From Antedon bifida (lineage: Eukaryota; Echinodermata; Crinoidea; Comatulida; Antedonidae), in contig OY727103.1 in the NCBI GenBank assembly GCA_963402885.1, forward strand, positions 3,820,501 to 3,884,500: 64,000 nucleotides of DNA, in the 5' to 3' direction. The translations under genes were made by a program, and so were the position numbers. Positions 24,901 to 34,300 of the stretch are shown one piece after another (the first letter of the stretch is position 1; each line of letters opens with the position of its first letter). The notes below the pieces were generated by a model. The model did no database searches, had not been told where the DNA came from, and saw only the letters and a program-made list of their open reading frames with translations.

Positions 24901-27900
24901 ACATTATTCCTTATAGGGTAAATATGTTTTATATTCCAATCCATTAATTAACAATAACATTAAAATTCAAATTGATTCACCTCCCTTAGGAGAAACATAA
25001 ACAAACTGTACAGCAAAATAAAACTTAAAGGCACCTTTTATTCAAAGATACAACATTGAACACGTGCCAATCTATCATTGATTTATTTATTAAAGAACTG
25101 CATAATTAACAGTCATTTAATCCATTATTGCTATAAAAGCTGACTGGATATGTCTGGCTGCGGTTTGATTTTTATTCTGGTAATATTCCTTTGGTGTGAA
25201 TGTTCATCATTGAATGAGGTTAGTACAATAACCAATAATTGGGAATTCCCCACATAAGCTGCAACATACACACATTCTATTATTACTACATACAATTTAT
25301 TATGGACATAATCCAGGGGGGTCAAATATTAAATGACGAAGTAAATTTAGCAATGCGTACACTTTGTATAAAACCCAAACTTACAGTGTCTAGAATAATA
25401 CTTCATAACTTCCTCATTAGATGAAATAAAAGATACTGCACTTTTTTCAACGTCATTTCCAAATATTAAATTGAAACTTTTATGATCTGATAAAATATCA
25501 CATTACTATGACGTTTACATATTTCCGTAACATTTTTCATAAATGCAAACACAATACATACATTTCTGCCATATCCAAATATAATTCGCTCAACTTAGAA
25601 ATTGTCTATGTTTAGTGCTAAGGAAAACATTCAAGAAAAAAAAAATTTGGCTTGTTCATTGGTATGGAGTCACAGATTACAAGGCTAAACAAAATTCCCC
25701 CCACCCCCATCCCAAGTCTAAAGTAATGTCTATCCTAGATACATTTCACCTAGCACTTTCAGCCCTGTTTAAACACCCACACCTTAAACGGCTCCATCTC
25801 TCATATCAAAAGGCTCTTTTAACATTCTGATTAAACAAACATTAAACTTCAATGTTTTTCTCTATCCTAAGTGTTTGTCTATATACTCCTATGATATTTA
25901 ATCAGTCCTGCAGACCACAAAGAAAAGGCATGTCTCATACAACTGTAGTTCAATTCAAGATTTGTTTAGCCAACAGTAAAGGAACTCAACAAACGAAGTT
26001 GGCCTTTTCTGTAGTTTCAAGTTTCTTTTTTAAATAAAAGTATATAAAATAATACGTAATAACATCTGATGATAAGAATAGTTTCTCGAATCATGTCAAG
26101 ACATTTTAAGGCAGTTTGCCTGTTTATCAAATGCCTCGAGTCACAATAGTTATTTTAACTCAATACAACAAGACTACATAATGAGAAAAAAAAACTTCAA
26201 TTCAATTAATCTGATTGGTCATGCAGTGAGCAATGTGTCTACAGTATAAAATCAACCAAACAACAAGAAGTTACTTATAGTCTGTACTTAATAATACAAA
26301 TACAGGAAATCTAGAACTATACACAGTAGTCTACAGACTTAAATATGCTACATCATTGTTTTTGTTAATAAGAAATGTGCACGTGCTACTTAACTCCTAG
26401 GACAGTCTGTTAAAATACTTAACATAGTTTGTAGGATACTACAATTGCTCAATTGTATTTGTAGCTATAATACAAATTTAGGGGCCAACTTCACTGAAGA
26501 CAACAAGATTAGAACAATGATATTTATCGTTACTTTCTATTTTACATCCTTCCTTTACTGTCTTCCCTGACAGAGACAATTTGTTGCATCATTTCATTCT
26601 AAAAAAGCACACAAACAAAAACACCTGATTTGATTTGTAGGAAAAGTGCCAAGTTTGTATCTTATTACCAATAACATTGCAAATGTTTTATATAAACACA
26701 CCAACTACTGCATTTCAACATCTACAGTAAGTTTCAGATACTGGGGACCATAACATTTGACAGCAACTGTCGCCGAGTAACATGGCTTAAGAATTTATTT
26801 TGAGTGTGTTTCGACTGTTATATTTAAATTTCAGCAACATATTACAATTTTTCATAGGGTACAGTACTTGGAAATAATGTTCTTTTTTAATCAGTGGAAA
26901 TAGGCCTTTAGAAACAAAGCTTTCAATTTAGCATTGATAATTAGTCAAACGTAGGAAGTCTCAGTAGGAGTACAGTTTAGCTGATCCTATTTTTATTTTA
27001 TAATTAGTTATGACGCAAACTACTAATTAATATGACACTGTAAGGAAACAGTGTTGATGTAATATAGATGAATACTTATAATAACTGTAGATTCAAATAC
27101 AAATCATGACACTTTGTAATGAGAGTGCATCTATAAAAGCATGCCACGTAAAAATGTATTTTCTTTTAGCAATACTATACTAACTGCAGGGTTCTCTCCA
27201 GCATGTCATGAGTGGTGGTTGGCGACCCTTCCCCCACCCCCCTCCAAAAGAACTCTGCCAGCCCATGTATTATAAGGTCGGAAAAAATGCAGTTCGTAAA
27301 CAACCCTACGATGTTCTTTGTGAGGTATATGTACAGTTTCTGTACAGTACTATAGTACTGTAGTAGTACCACATGGGTTGTAGTTATGCTGGGTGGAGGA
27401 GGGGGGTGGGGACGAGGGAAATGGGGAGATACAGTACGTCTACAGCTTATCTTATGGCCTTTAATTGTTAATACCAAAAATGAAATACAGATCCCTTGGA
27501 CTATCTGAAGACTTTCTTTAAAGCATCCTCCATCCCATGTGGGCGTATCCTGTTTATCAGTACCATCACCCACTCTCCCATGATTTGGAGTTAGAAGAAC
27601 ACAAGAAAAATTGAGTTTAAGATCAGAAATAATACTAATAATAACTAGATTTAATTCGTCACTATGACGAATTATAGGTTATATGCATTGATTAAAATAA
27701 AGATAATTGATTTGTAAAAGATATATTGATTGATTGATTTTCTCAGAATCTTTAATTATTTATAATATATGCTAGGATCTTACTAACGCAAATACAATAG
27801 CCGGTATCGCAATCCGATCAAAGATCCCTCTGCGTATAATGTCATAAACCACATTTGTTACATAATAATAAAGACATAAGTTTCTTTTTATCTAGATTTC

Positions 27901-29052
27901 ATTATAAATCATGTGTATAATCTATACACTAAGAAATAAAATTGAACAAACAATACAAATAATAAAAAAAAATCTTATTTCGTTTCGTTACCCAAGGTGA
28001 GGCTCGATCTCGGTACCTTGAATGCTATAGACACGAGCACAGACCACCGAGCCATACGCAACTTACTAAAACATGTAGAATGATTCCTCCGTGTATTTAC
28101 TATTCAGTAGCCACCTTGGTGCAGATAGATTATTACATACCGCAATGAATTATAATTTATTACTATGATGACATCTTTAAAAATTTAAAAAAATGATGCA
28201 CTGTCAAACTATATACTTTTAACTTTAATATATGAAATTCTTAAAAAAGAAAGTTAATGTTAAGTTTGTTATTTCGGCCTAAGAAAATGTCAAAATTTGT
28301 TTGATTGTCGAAATTAATTTTTTTTTAATTCAATATGCAATTAATGATGACTTAATCAACTTTTGTTCTCTTAATTTGATAATAAATCATACATATGATA
28401 CATACACTTCAAGAAAATAAAATAAAAAATAGGTGTTCCCCAGCATTCTGACGATATATATTAATTTTAAAATTTAGCATATTTTCACTATTTTGTTAAC
28501 TTATACGTGCGTAGCCTGTCACTTTTGACGTGCTTGTATAACGCAATTTCGAGTTGAAAAGTGAATCAAATATGATGATATTATTAAAGAAAGATTGTAA
28601 AACAGAAATCGGGCAAAAAGAGTGCGCATTAACGTTTAACGCGCAGTGCGCGTGCAAAATTCTGCGCACTCGTGGCAATTTTTTAAACGCTTAAAATTGC
28701 CTGAAACGTACTCTAATTTCATCGAAAATAAATTTTGACAATTTTAAAACTTTTAAGCGCGCGTACGCATGCGTTATATGCGCTACGCACGTACTTATAT
28801 TGCCATATGATGAAATATGACCTGAAATTTATGAGTACCAAATTTTGTTTAAAAGTGATTCATGCTTGTGAAGATATGATTACAAACGTGATTTCATTAA
28901 ATCGCGCGTAGACCGCGTAATTTATGATTGCGCACCGTGAAAACATGACCACATCGATTCCTGGCCATAAGGAATATACTCTGAAAAATTGACTTAGCTA
29001 GATGAAACTGATGCCAAGATAATTCACGGACAAAATAGTGCTAAGGAAAGAA

Positions 29053-29091
<39 letters not shown>

Positions 29092-29731
29092 AGATCCTGA
29101 CAGAATCAAGAGGTTATATGCATATCATGCATATAACCTAATAATACAATATGTTCCTCCAAGAACAATTAACATTTGTAATTGTATGTAGACATTTTAT
29201 TGTATTTATTATGCATATTTGACATTCAATATCATTTCATTAGTGCACTTTTCTGATAGTGATACCGTCAGTTAAACATTTTGATAACTAATTTGTATGG
29301 CAGCCCCGGCTTTCATTGTGCATTAATTCTTATTATTTAAACAAATCCCCTCAAACTTATATTTAATATCAGACCTACAGGGACAGTAGCCTAGCTAAGC
29401 TAGGCCTAGTAAAATATAAATAATTATGTAAATTAATCAGCCAACTCAAGACATTTTCATTTTTACCATGCTCTCTATGCATTAGCTCAGGCCTAGGTCT
29501 CATTTAGTTGGGCATAGGTCCTAGGCCTAAGTATGTTTGTGACAGGCGACCACCCCTCCTCTTGTCTTACCTGTCCTCTTCCACTGATCTGCTTTTGAGT
29601 TCGCAGAAATCAAAATCGTCTTTTAACTGCAATTGTTTTAAGTCTGATACTGCTGACAGAGAAAACAGACTTTCATCAAAAGACAAGTCGTCACTCTCGT
29701 CGAATCCTAGGTCAACTCCTGACTCGGTCAT
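765..29731 (-). CDS. MITF: MiT/TFE-family transcription factor (MITF/TFEB-like), 5' part of gene
   Basis: This is a bHLH-leucine-zipper transcription factor of the MITF/TFEB/TFE3 family, which controls lysosome, nutrient-response and pigment-cell genes. Only N-terminal exons are in the window. The A-form joins 29571-29731, 16441-16654 and 765-935, with matching phases: AG plus T makes a Ser codon at the first join, and the second join is phase 0. The product starts MTESGVDLGF, has an acidic stretch, then FCELKSR (compare YYELKSQ in vertebrate MITF-A), then MTSRVLFKQELMRQQ, which resembles the RagC-binding N-terminus of TFEB. It continues with HPTRYHVQERQKQQVHQYL, matching the vertebrate NPTKYHIQQAQRQQVKQYL, and then MPNSPM, matching the vertebrate PNSPMA ERK site. 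The bHLH-zipper exons are off the left edge. Family assignment is secure. A single pre-duplication orthologue of MITF/TFEB/TFE3/TFEC is likely, but that is inference. Confidence 0.9.
1850..1968 (+). repeat. Polypurine (GA-rich) tract
   Basis: About 110 bases of almost pure A and G, built from irregular GAGGAA, GGAAGGGAAA and GAAGAG units. Such tracts can form triplex (H-DNA) structures. It is intronic to MITF and has no coding sense. Confidence 0.8.
2770..3098 (+). mobile_element. SINE-like element with ATAAA-rich tail, copy 1
   Basis: A G+C-richer island of about 330 bp contains GGCAAGGGTTCAAGGCC, which resembles a Pol III B box. Then come CTCGGATAAGGACTATAAACC, the conserved TTAAAGAACC and GGGGGTTACCCCGGTGAACTG blocks, and a tail of ATAAA-like repeats. 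A second copy at 54718-54905 shares the CCGTACCTAAAGAG, CACTTTAAAGAACC, TTACCCCGGT and GATAGGACAGTGATTAAT segments, so this is a dispersed family. Both are in the same orientation. I do not recognise the formal family name. Confidence 0.65.
6180..6660. promoter_or_regulatory. Possible intronic regulatory element
   Basis: This block is less AT-rich than the flanks and dense in homeodomain-type sites (TAATTA, GGATTA). It also holds a CTCF-like CCAGAGGGGGCG and a short inverted repeat around CACCTTCAAGGTGG. No repeat family or open frame explains it. This is inference from composition and motif look-alikes only. Confidence 0.25.
7027..7330 (+). repeat. Diverged tandem duplication
   Basis: Two adjacent segments (about 7027-7147 and 7166-7328) share TTTGAAACAGTGGCA, ACTTCTTGAAT, AATAGGCCTA, AGTACAAGGAAACTT and ATTATGTACAAGATATA in the same order, with small insertions in the second copy. 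Confidence 0.75.
8695..8898 (+). repeat. Two-copy tandem duplication, about 108 bp
   Basis: The segment TTCTTCCTTTTTTGTG through TACAACTACAG occurs twice head to tail with few differences (about 8697-8793 and 8804-8898). It creates a repetitive but non-coding open frame. Confidence 0.85.
10830..11060 (+). repeat. GA-rich minisatellite
   Basis: Imperfect units carry AATGCGGTAGCAA, GGCAGAGGGTG and GGGAGAGGAGAG. They repeat four to five times in a purine-rich context. The open frames seen on the opposite strand are low-complexity by-products. Confidence 0.7.
11818..11905 (-). mobile_element. tRNA-derived SINE remnant
   Basis: Read on the minus strand, an A-box-like AGCTTGGTGGTCTAATGG is followed about 45 bases later by a near-perfect B box, GTGGTTCGAATCCCAC. 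The 5' and 3' acceptor-stem halves do not pair, so this is a tRNA-like SINE head and not a functional tRNA gene. Confidence 0.5.
13425..13550 (-). CDS. MITF: M-like alternative first coding exon of MITF (42 codons)
   Basis: On the minus strand an ATG opens MVDCAYYNHGNNFG and a glutamine/tyrosine-rich run ending QYGYCQQYRP, followed directly by a strong donor, CCG|GTAAGC. The donor is phase 0, exactly what exon 2 (765-935) requires. The exon lies between the MTSR exon and exon 2. That is the position of exon 1M in vertebrate MITF, which encodes MLEMLEYNHYQ and also joins exon 2 in phase 0. Met, an acidic third residue and the YNH triplet coincide. A short upstream region with CRE-like, CCAAT and TATA-like sites precedes it. 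The frame upstream opens only from a TTG, so this ATG is the natural start. The exon itself is well supported. Homology with vertebrate 1M is inference. Confidence 0.72.
13551..13790 (-). promoter_or_regulatory. Candidate promoter of the M-like MITF transcript
   Basis: Reading the minus strand towards the ATG, there is a GGCCAATTAG (CCAAT box) near 13790-13780, a CRE-like TGACGTCG at 13770-13763, an alternating CA stretch, and a TATA-like ACTTATATCACT near 13659-13648, about 100 bases before the ATG. The vertebrate MITF-M promoter is known to be CREB-driven through a CRE. The resemblance rests on motif matches and their order only. Confidence 0.35.
15950..16412 (+). repeat. 20-bp minisatellite next to the MTSR exon
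   Basis: A tandem array of about 20-bp units, consensus AGTCCATCTTAGAACAGACA, becomes cleaner from left to right. The most regular units are at 16240-16400 and diverged ones (CCCATCTCAGAACAGACTAG) start near 15955. It ends about 30 bases inside the intron, downstream of the MTSR exon donor on the minus strand. Confidence 0.9.
16441..16654 (-). CDS. MITF: MITF MTSR exon (RagC-binding segment)
   Basis: The acceptor is TTTATGTTTAG|TCC and the donor is CTGGTG|GTAAGT, giving 214 bp with phase 2 in and phase 0 out. It encodes PLRRNSSLNDPQ, then MTSRVLFKQELMRQQ, then a Gln-rich segment ending IPEVPKDVLV. In TFEB and MITF the equivalent MxSR...(Q)LMREQ segment binds active RagC and brings the factor to lysosomes for mTORC1 control. 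The S-R pair and the L-M-R core are kept, and the Q of the vertebrate QL pair is E here. The internal ATG could also serve as a start for a short isoform. Confidence 0.92.
17058..17113. mobile_element. MITE family A, short copy
   Basis: AAAGCTCTGTCTACACTATC at the left and CCAGAGCTTT at the right are flanked by TTA on both sides. It is a deletion remnant of the family seen at 21076, 24625, 48005, 56720, 60631 and 61113. It sits inside a fragment of another hairpin element (AAGAAAGTGTCCCTTA). Confidence 0.7.
17460..17830. promoter_or_regulatory. Possible intronic enhancer, about 0.8 kb upstream of the MTSR exon
   Basis: This G+C-richer, non-repetitive block contains two GATA-type sites (CAGATAATGG, GGAGATAAAAG), a homeodomain-like TAATTAAC and a purine-rich GGGGAATCCGGTAAGGGG segment. 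It carries no open frame or transposon signature. Function is inferred from composition only. Confidence 0.25.
18715..18935 (+). other. Unassigned coding-like island
   Basis: A locally balanced, CpG-containing segment is open in one plus frame for 72 codons (MTLKRKLAQDTFHYML through SRSLMREIHGKD). It has basic and helical character but no family I recognise, and no clear acceptor or donor pair. It could be an old pseudogene, a transposon fragment or chance. Confidence 0.2.
21076..21564. mobile_element. MITE family A, long copy with internal hairpin
   Basis: The ends are AAAGCTCTGTCTATACTACC and GTAGTGTAGACAGAGCTTT-like, with TTA flanks. The middle holds extra sequence, including a perfect 14-bp stem with a CTAA loop (21450-21481, AGTGTTTAGAGTAG) and a C-rich stretch. 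The typical internal signature TGATGTGCCCATATATGGACATGATG is kept in pieces at 21301-21328. Confidence 0.8.
24553..24900. mobile_element. TACTGCAGTTACTGCA hairpin element with nested MITE A
   Basis: The left terminus CTACTGCAGTTACTGCA (24587-24603) and right terminus TTACTGCAGTAACTCCAGTA (24868-24890) are inverted copies. A related terminus occurs at 3380-3402, and a partial one at 48262-48282. A complete MITE A lies inside at 24625-24766 with TTA flanks, so this element is the older of the two. Confidence 0.6.
24625..24766. mobile_element. MITE family A, full copy
   Basis: Terminal inverted repeats of about 30 bp, AAAGCCCTGTCTACACTATC at the left and its complement GATAGTGTAGACAGAGCTTT at the right. 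They surround a self-complementary core with TGTGATGTGCCCATATATGG. The flanks suggest a TTA target duplication. Confidence 0.85.
27650..29139. mobile_element. Probable non-autonomous element with palindromic ends
   Basis: GGTTATATGCAT near 27673 is matched in inverted form inside the perfect hairpin AGGTTATATGCAT/ATGCATATAACCT at 29111-29139. The left edge also has TTCGTCA/TGACGAA. Inside are a tRNA-like segment on the minus strand (28080-27990: A-box-like TGGCTCGGTGGTCTG, B-box-like GAGATCGAGCC), a CpG-dense palindromic block (28500-28970) and an (AAAT)n run (about 29052-29092). The boundaries are tentative, and it may be several elements together. Confidence 0.4.
29052..29092 (+). repeat. 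(AAAT)n microsatellite
   Basis: Ten or so perfect AAAT units follow the CpG-rich block, like the simple tail of a retroposed sequence. Confidence 0.95.
29571..29731 (-). CDS. MITF: MITF A-type first coding exon
   Basis: The ATG opens MTESGVDLGFDESDD, an acidic serine-rich segment, and then FDFCELKSRSVEED, with donor GAGGACAG|GTAAGA in phase 2. The next exon supplies a T to complete a serine codon. Vertebrate MITF-A begins MQSESGIVPDFEVGEEF and carries YYELKSQPL before the MTSR exon, so both ends align. The frame opens further upstream only from a TTG, so this ATG is the natural start. The flanking sequence is less AT-rich, as expected for a promoter-proximal exon. Confidence 0.85.
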
Positions 29732-31350
29732 TTGATGTTCTTGTCTCCCTTTGTAAGACAAACTGTATGTAGGCTGTCCGATAAACAAAATCGTGTCCTA
29801 GAGCCTAGAGAGAGCTGCTACCCTTGTTAACTTGATTCGCGCCGTGTGTGGTTTACCGATGAATCATGCATGCTGTGTGTACATAGCAGCCTAGCCATTC
29901 GATAAGTTTTTTTAGTGAATTGATCATATGATTTTCGCATCGACTTCCTATTGGTTGAAGTTATATTCTGTAATGTCTAAATATAGAATTTATACAATGA
30001 CGTAATCGGAAACGTTTAAAATGACGCACTTACTGAATGAAAAATTTTATGAAAAGACTTCCTTAGTTTTTTTTAACAACGCATCCTATAAGTATTGTAT
30101 AGATTAAAATCAATCATTACATTAGATACTTCAATCAAATAAAATGATGAAATAATCACACTATTATTCTACTGGGCCTAACTAACAATATCTTTCTAAA
30201 ATGCAAGTTACAAAAAAAACCAACATAAATAATCCATTCATACGCAACATTATACTAAATGCAAATGAATATCACTATAAATAATTTGTGTTTTTTTAAC
30301 AGAAACTTGAGCCTTCTCTTTTTTTTAGACCACCTCAAGGATAACTGCAATTAACACTAATTATAATATTCTACTTGATAGTGCTGGCACTCTAGATCAT
30401 CCAACAACAAAACGATTAATACTGTGTCCATGTGGTAATGAAAGACGACAGACGGGACAGCAAAGCTATTAATCGAATAAGTTAAAAATTAAATTATAGG
30501 ACTAAAGTGATTTAATATTTGAAAATAATTATGCAGAGAATAATTTCACCAGTGTGCATAGCAAAAAGCTATACAAAACGACCTTATTGCTACACATTTA
30601 TAAAATTGTGTAGCAAAAAATACAATACAAATCTATGTTTCTCGACTCAAAAATGTTTGATAAACAACATTTTAAAATGAAATGTGTCCCTGTTACGTGG
30701 CACTATATTAATTTGTCTTTTTAAGTCGAGCGGTAAACCCTCGAAGGTGAATATACATTTGTATAGAGAGACTATAAATACTGTAAATGACTGTATTAAA
30801 ATATAGGCTTTGCTGCTTGAAAGAAGTTGTTTATGGTATACCATAATAATGGGATTATGTATTTGGTCAAAGAGATATTTGATATTTCAATGAAAACGTA
30901 CTGGAACTGGAAACTGGAACTGAAAACAAAAAACATCCCTATATGATATAATGGTTGTATCCGCATTGCATGAACCATGGAGGTAAAATGCATGAACGAA
31001 TCGATATACTGACCGGTCTCGATGCTGATGTGGTGTACAAAGGAATTAGGCTTAAAAAATGCGTTTATTTCTAGGCCGAATCATAATAGTGTTGTTAACC
31101 AGATAAAGTGTGTTGAATATTTTATTTATTAAAGTCTCAGCAAAACAAAGTGATAGGTCACATGGGTTTATGATGTCATTTGGATCATTATGAGAGGTTA
31201 TTTTCATTCGTTGTAATGTTAATCATTGTTTGACATGACATGGTAAACAGACGGAAGACGTTCTCCTCACTCAGTTTATAGTGGACGATAAATAAACAGA
31301 CGATTTTATAATTATATGAAAATAGAAGGAAATTCAACAACTGGATCACT
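29732..31350. other. Intergenic: MITF 5' region and SLC16 copy 1 upstream region
   Basis: The two genes are divergent. The MITF-side flank (29732-29900) is less AT-rich, with GATTCGCGCCG and a TGACGTAA (ATF/CRE half) near 29999. The SLC16 side (30940-31060) carries segments shared with the upstream regions of copies 2 and 3 (ATAATGGTTGTATCC; GTGGTGTACAAAGGAATTA). I see no gene between. Confidence 0.5.
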
Positions 31351-34300
31351 ATGATTTGTAGAAAGAAGGCAACGTTAGACCGTGGCTGGTCATGGGTCGT
31401 TTTATGTTCTTCATTTGTCGTAATGGCACTAAGTTACGGTGTTATTCTAAGCTTAACAGTTTATCTGGAAGATTTAAAAGATGAGTTTGACGTTGAATCA
31501 CGAGAAGCCGGGATGATTACTGGTGTTAGCCTGTTATTTGCTACATTTATAAGTATGTATATTCTTGAGCTACTAGTTCACTCATGCATGGAGGTTACCT
31601 CCATGCTCAATGCATCCCATTCAATCGTAATATCCGCTCTCAGCACTTAAAAACCAAACTGAAATATGCACAGTTACAAATTCTGTAATTTATTTATTTC
31701 AACAATATTTTACGATGGTAATAACATACTATTGCATGTCACGTGACGTAACCAACATGGGTCAAATACAGTCATAGGTTGAGAGGTGAAGCATTTTTTA
31801 AAACTTAATTAAGATATTGAAGGTGACTCGAGAGGGATGTTATATGTAATACATTAAACTTTCCGGAACTAGGCCAGCCCAACGGTGTCCGGTATTGGGA
31901 GAGTTGATGCAGGTGGTAATGTCATTTGTATAGTTAGTTTTGAGCTGGTTACTCCATGAGCCGAGTAAAAGATGAAATCTACCAATTGTGGCACATGCAA
32001 GGGAAATCGGACATAAGTCGCATTTTTAGAAACAGCCAAAAATAATAAAAGGCTGAAAATTACATTTTTTTTTTTTTTTACAGAAAATGATAGCTGAAAC
32101 AGTATTTATTTAAATTACCTTGGTATTTTCGATTTTTTGACAATAAATAAGTGTTAATATTTTGTGTGGTATGTTGGTTAAAAAGATGGTGTAAATTATG
32201 TATGATTTTTTATAAAACCTATCATGTTTTATGCTTAAATTGAAAGTGTTCCAGTGGAAAAATTGCATATAACGAATGTGCGAAGTCTCATTGAAATAAA
32301 ACAATTAGAATACCCCTTTGCTAAGGCGTAAACTGAAACGCCCTGTATATTTGTTTGTATTTGTCATTTCTTGTTACTTAAATTTAAAAGCAGTTCTCAA
32401 AACACTGATTGTAACAGCCAGTCTATCTCTAGAAGTAGACATGGTATCAAGATATTTTTTCAGCATTTTAAATCTTGGATTAGTTTGTGAAAATCAAATT
32501 TGAAAATTCCGACTTATGTCTGCTTTTCCTTGCATGTGCCACAATTATTATATTCAATTGTCATTATAATTCGTAGTGCTCACATAACCAACCCGGTTCT
32601 CTCAACACCAGTAAATTCTTGCAATTCTTGCCAAGTACTATAGACGCACACGAACCGACATGATTTTTCTTTTTAAATGCCTAAATTCAAAGTTTGATTG
32701 TAAATTTGTCTCTCAATTTCATTTTCGTGTCCCTGTGCGTAAACTTCGTATTAATAATGTTTTAAAAGTGCAGTTTTCTCGTGTTAATGTATGTAAAAGA
32801 ACGGTATTTTTTGTCGGGTTGCTCATTCATATATATAGTTTAGTTCAAATATTTCCTTACATCGATATTTTTAGTTGTAACAGTGAGCCGAGTATGTATT
32901 CCAATTCCGTTTTTGTCTGTTAATTATTATTTCTCAAATCAAATTTATCTAAAGCTAACCATGTATGTATAATACCTCCATGAGCTAACTAAGCTGCAAC
33001 CTTAACTGTCTATTATTTTACTTTTTTGCGCGTCTAAACTAAGCTTTAAAAACCGACCTTGGTTTCCACTTGCAACGCAATTCAAGGACGTAGGCCTGCC
33101 GCATCACAATTAGCAAATTGATCAATCATGACACGATGGAAAGTACTACGGTGGCATCCGGACTGTTGCTTTTGATTGCAAAATAAATCTATTTACCTGG
33201 CAAAATATAATTTTGCAAAGTATCGGGCAAAGTATAGTATACTACTTGCTTTGTTTAACGATAGCGTCCACAATTTTGAAGTTATCGCTCGGCTGAATGT
33301 TCGGGTGTTAATTGATGCCTATTGATTTTCAGGAAAAGCGATATATTATTCATGTCACAAAAGCTTATTATAATTATATTAATTAAAATCTTACTAGCTG
33401 TATCTTCCCTATGAGATATTAAATAGCTAGCCCTCTGTATTCTTTTAACATGGTCCGAAATATCAGAGTGAGCCTTCTCTTTCCAAATATAGTTTTTGCC
33501 AAGTACTTCACTCAGGATCTTCTCATTAATATTGTTGTTTTTTTCCAAAAGGTCCTGTAGCAAGTTATGTTTGCAACAAATTTGGTTTTCGCGCCACAAT
33601 CACGAGCAGCGGTTTGATTATAACAGTTTCAATGATCCTGAGTTCTTTTACGACAACATACACTCAGATCTTCTGTTCTTCGGCATTAACAGGTACGTAT
33701 ATGGTACGCAGGGGTGGGGGGGGGGGGGACTCAGAAAAGTAGATGTACGTTAGGGAGAAATATGACGACTTTAGAGGGACATTTGACGACGTTATGATGG
33801 ACAAGGCCATACATGGCTGCAGTCGCGTGCTCAAATTTGAGTTAGTGTTTACCGACCAACCGATCGACATAGTGAGCTGTAGATTTTCACTGTACAGGTC
33901 TCATTGGTTCCCCACTATAGGAGCAACACAAGGGCGTAAGCGCAACGCAAGCGAGTTGATAAAAATAACAAGATCCAAAACACATTCTGTTGTTCTGTTC
34001 AGCTGCCGTACCACCGAAATACAGGCCTATTTTCATTGACCTTTTTTCTTTATAGGTTGTGGAGTCAGTTTTGCCTATACAACATGCTCGGTTATTATGG
34101 GGTTCTACTTCAGGCGGTACTACGTGTTGGCAAATGGAATTGTGTTCGCTGGAGTTTCCACAGGGATGTGCGCCTTTCCCATCTTATTTGAATATCTTAA
34201 TTCTCAATATACTTGGCGACAATGCTACAGAATAATCGCCGCTATGTGTCTCAATATTTCTGTGGCAGGTGCTCTTATTGCTCCTCATCCTCCTATAGAC

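Larger units (their letters stand above)
16655..29570. other. First MITF intron
   Basis: I see no exon I can support. Contents: MITEs at 17058-17113, 21076-21564 and 24625-24766 (the last nested in another element), a G+C-richer possible regulatory block at 17460-17830, an unexplained coding-like island at 18715-18935, and a probable 1.5-kb composite element at 27650-29139. The open frames at 19713-20015, 20712-21032 and 27175-27573 look accidental. Confidence 0.55.

Noticed and set aside
33282-33599. 105-codon minus-strand frame over SLC16 copy 1 exon 2
   Set aside because: Antisense shadow of a real exon, with no recognisable domain.
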